A DNA stretch of 48,602 bases from Candidatus Peregrinibacteria bacterium (GTDB lineage: Bacteria > Patescibacteriota > Gracilibacteria > UBA1369 > LOWO2-01-FULL-3): NCBI GenBank assembly GCA_030688025.1, contig JAUYJL010000034.1:1-48602 (forward strand). Reading direction: 5' to 3'. Shown here piece by piece: positions 47,155-48,602 of the stretch (positions are counted from its first letter, which is position 1; each line of letters begins with the position of its first letter). Position numbers and translations under genes: made by a program. The notes beneath the pieces are model-generated. The model was not told the DNA's origin and searched no databases. It saw only the letters and a program-made list of their open reading frames with translations.

Positions 47155-48450
47155 ATGTCTTCTGATTCAGAGCATGATAAAAGTATGGCTGATGATTCTC
47201 AAATACCAGCAGGGAGTAAGTTAAAGTTGATATTTGAGGAAATTGTTGAATACAAAAAAGCTGGAGTACCGTCACCAACTACGCGACAGGAGTACGATAG
47301 ACTCATGGCTGCCAGAACTGAATTTAATAGGGGTTTAAACGAATTAAAGCTTGATCCAGACCTTGCTAAAGGCTTGAGAGCCCAATTTAATGAAGCTTTT
47401 GGAGTGGTAATGGCAGACGGAGCCTTCCAACCTTTTGCTATGGAAGATGAAACGAAAACCGCGGAGACCAAAAGGGTTGCGACATTGGCTCAAAGAGCAA
47501 ATAAAAAAGAAGAAGTGAACGGTTTATTGGAGAAAAACAGAGAAGTTTTAAGTCAAAATGAAATAGATACTTTTGTTAAACACTACGAAGTGTTGCCTGA
47601 TTTTTTGAAGGATACTTACCTTAATATGGCTAGGGCTGCTTTAAGTAAAAGCTCCCTGACTAAACGGGTTACCGCCTTTAGAGGAATGTTGTTTGAGTTG
47701 GGGTCCAGAGCAAGAATTGCCTCCTGTCCAGATGCCAAACTGTCGGAATTCAATCAGGATTTTTCTTTAGAATTTGTTGGATACAAGCCTAACACTCCCT
47801 TTGCAGATTTATCTGATGTTCCAACCGATGTTCAGAAACCACGGGAGTCAAAAGGAAAGCCGATTCCAAATGTGCAGATTGATGTCGGCATTGATCGTGG
47901 TGGTAAGCCCTATATCGTGGAGACAAAATCTTACACCCGTAGAGTTTTGGGAAGAGAGCATGAGGTCGGTTCAGCAACAAGCATAAGAAATCAAGTTTTA
48001 AAGTACCAAAAGGCTTATGAAGGAGGGATAATTGCCGGAGCAACTATTGAATTTACCGGAAGAATTGATAAGGCGTTTTATAATTGGTTTATTGGCGAAC
48101 ATGGAACACGCCCAGCACCTGCGGTGGAAATTGTTTGTAGGATGCCATTGCCGAGTGGAGGTAGTTATGGATTTGTTTTAGTTTCCCCGAGCGAGGCAAT
48201 TCAGGGTTTAAATTTAGTGCAGGATACTGATTATACGCAGGAGGATCAGACAGTGATTGAAGGTATTCAAAGAGCTTTTGAAACTGGGAAAATCGTAGAT
48301 ATTCTAGAAAAAGTTAACTTAAATGCTGAAGCGGTGGGTATCCCACAGGATGCTATTGATAATCCAGATAAGATTGAAGATCTTAGAGTACTAAGAATTT
48401 ACCTTGAGGAAAGGAACAAATCTATTTGGAGAGATTTAGGTGAATTATAG
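47155..48450 (+). CDS. Hypothetical protein with a possible PD-(D/E)xK-like core
   Basis: This 431-aa protein begins with an acidic, charged leader and helical regions. Around residues 240-265, VQIDVGIDRGGKPYIVETKS fits the D-x(n)-E-x-K core of PD-(D/E)xK nucleases, followed by TRRVLGREHEVGSA and helices. No membrane segment or signal peptide is found. It could be a nuclease of a defence or DNA-repair system, but no partner gene is nearby and the catalytic residues are a suggestion only. A weak promoter-like TTGGAC precedes it (about 47098). Confidence 0.55.
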   Translation: MSSDSEHDKSMADDSQIPAGSKLKLIFEEIVEYKKAGVPSPTTRQEYDRLMAARTEFNRGLNELKLDPDLAKGLRAQFNEAFGVVMADGAFQPFAMEDETKTAETKRVATLAQRANKKEEVNGLLEKNREVLSQNEIDTFVKHYEVLPDFLKDTYLNMARAALSKSSLTKRVTAFRGMLFELGSRARIASCPDAKLSEFNQDFSLEFVGYKPNTPFADLSDVPTDVQKPRESKGKPIPNVQIDVGIDRGGKPYIVETKSYTRRVLGREHEVGSATSIRNQVLKYQKAYEGGIIAGATIEFTGRIDKAFYNWFIGEHGTRPAPAVEIVCRMPLPSGGSYGFVLVSPSEAIQGLNLVQDTDYTQEDQTVIEGIQRAFETGKIVDILEKVNLNAEAVGIPQDAIDNPDKIEDLRVLRIYLEERNKSIWRDLGEL

Positions 48451-48478
48451 GGTAAACGTGGAACTTATTGTAGTAGTT

Positions 48479-48602
48479 TCAAACATTTAGGACAGTGTAG
48501 TTGAGTTTTTGTTTATGCAACTGGTATTTCAGGATTCCAAATTTCAATGGTGACATAAAATGTTTGGTTTTTTGTGGACGGTTTTCGTTGAAATATTTAA
48601 GT
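48479..48602 (-). CDS. DDE transposase/integrase C-terminus (cut by window edge)
   Basis: On the minus strand the frame runs from the window edge to TGA 48481-48479: YFNENRPQKTKHFMSPLKFG is followed by a basic tail. The N-x-x-R-P-x-x-x-x-x-x-M-S-P pattern is typical of the C-terminus of integrase-core (rve) transposases of IS3/IS481-like elements. Only 40 codons are in view, so the family is tentative. The window is therefore flanked by mobile-element pieces at both ends. Confidence 0.6.
   Translation of the reverse strand, partial: LKYFNENRPQKTKHFMSPLKFGILKYQLHKQKLNYTVLNV

Overview
The window is AT-rich, densely packed bacterial DNA. UGA is a normal stop here (for example at 11180-11182 and 23097-23099), which excludes the UGA-glycine code of Gracilibacteria and Absconditabacteria. 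Very small membrane proteins, a DUF5652-like protein, a MEMO-like lipoprotein, lone housekeeping genes (ssb, gmk, two single tRNAs) and many ORFans suggest an uncultivated Patescibacteria/CPR genome, perhaps Peregrinibacteria-like. That placement is inference: no rRNA or ribosomal-protein gene is present to test it.

Layout. (1) 1 to about 10.42 kb is an accessory island: an IS30-family transposase cut by the window edge, a small minus-strand ORF, a retropepsin-like protease with a small partner, a type III restriction-modification pair, a long nested inverted repeat, an unknown 366-aa protein, and a compact mobile module (60-aa ORF, SpoVG-like protein, phage-type replication protein, large serine recombinase). 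The recombinase reading frame runs antisense into a tRNA-Asn gene, marking one edge of the island. (2) 10.5-19.7 kb is more ordinary chromosome: a DedA protein, two glycosyltransferases, a THUMP-type RNA methyltransferase, a MEMO-like lipoprotein, two further lipoproteins, ssb, gmk and tRNA-Gln. (3) 19.7-24.8 kb is a same-strand series of single accessory genes (small membrane protein, methyltransferase, BRO-type protein, flavoprotein, GNAT, DUF5652-like, SDR). A 27-bp repeat recurs at or just after the stop codons of several of them, giving a cassette-like appearance. (4) 24.8-28.7 kb holds a divergent tubulin/FtsZ-like protein with a C-terminal cysteine cluster, beside a membrane-anchored vWA protein; each has its own strong promoter. 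(5) 28.8-32.1 kb has a CNNM/CorC-type protein, an unknown 476-aa protein and a YbaK/ProX-type deacylase.

(6) 32.1-45.5 kb is rich in ATP-grasp ligases. A PKD-7TM membrane protein is followed by a three-part fusion of an alpha-L-glutamate-ligase-like ATP-grasp, a degenerate RimB-type aspartyl protease domain and a QEGLA/DUF1704 metallopeptidase. Beyond a Pro-Glu-Thr-rich 60-aa peptide and an ABC-F ATPase lie a LysA-like PLP decarboxylase, a BioF2/FemAB-like acyltransferase and a tightly coupled operon of three proteins carrying four ATP-grasp modules. The parts are those of a peptide or amino-acid-conjugate pathway, but its product cannot be read from sequence. (7) 45.6-48.6 kb has a TerC-family protein, a cupin, a protein with a possible PD-(D/E)xK-like motif, and a second transposase cut by the window end.

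The strongest candidates for undescribed biology are the ATP-grasp operon, the ligase-metallopeptidase fusion with its 7TM partner, the tubulin-like/vWA pair, and the 27-bp repeat family.
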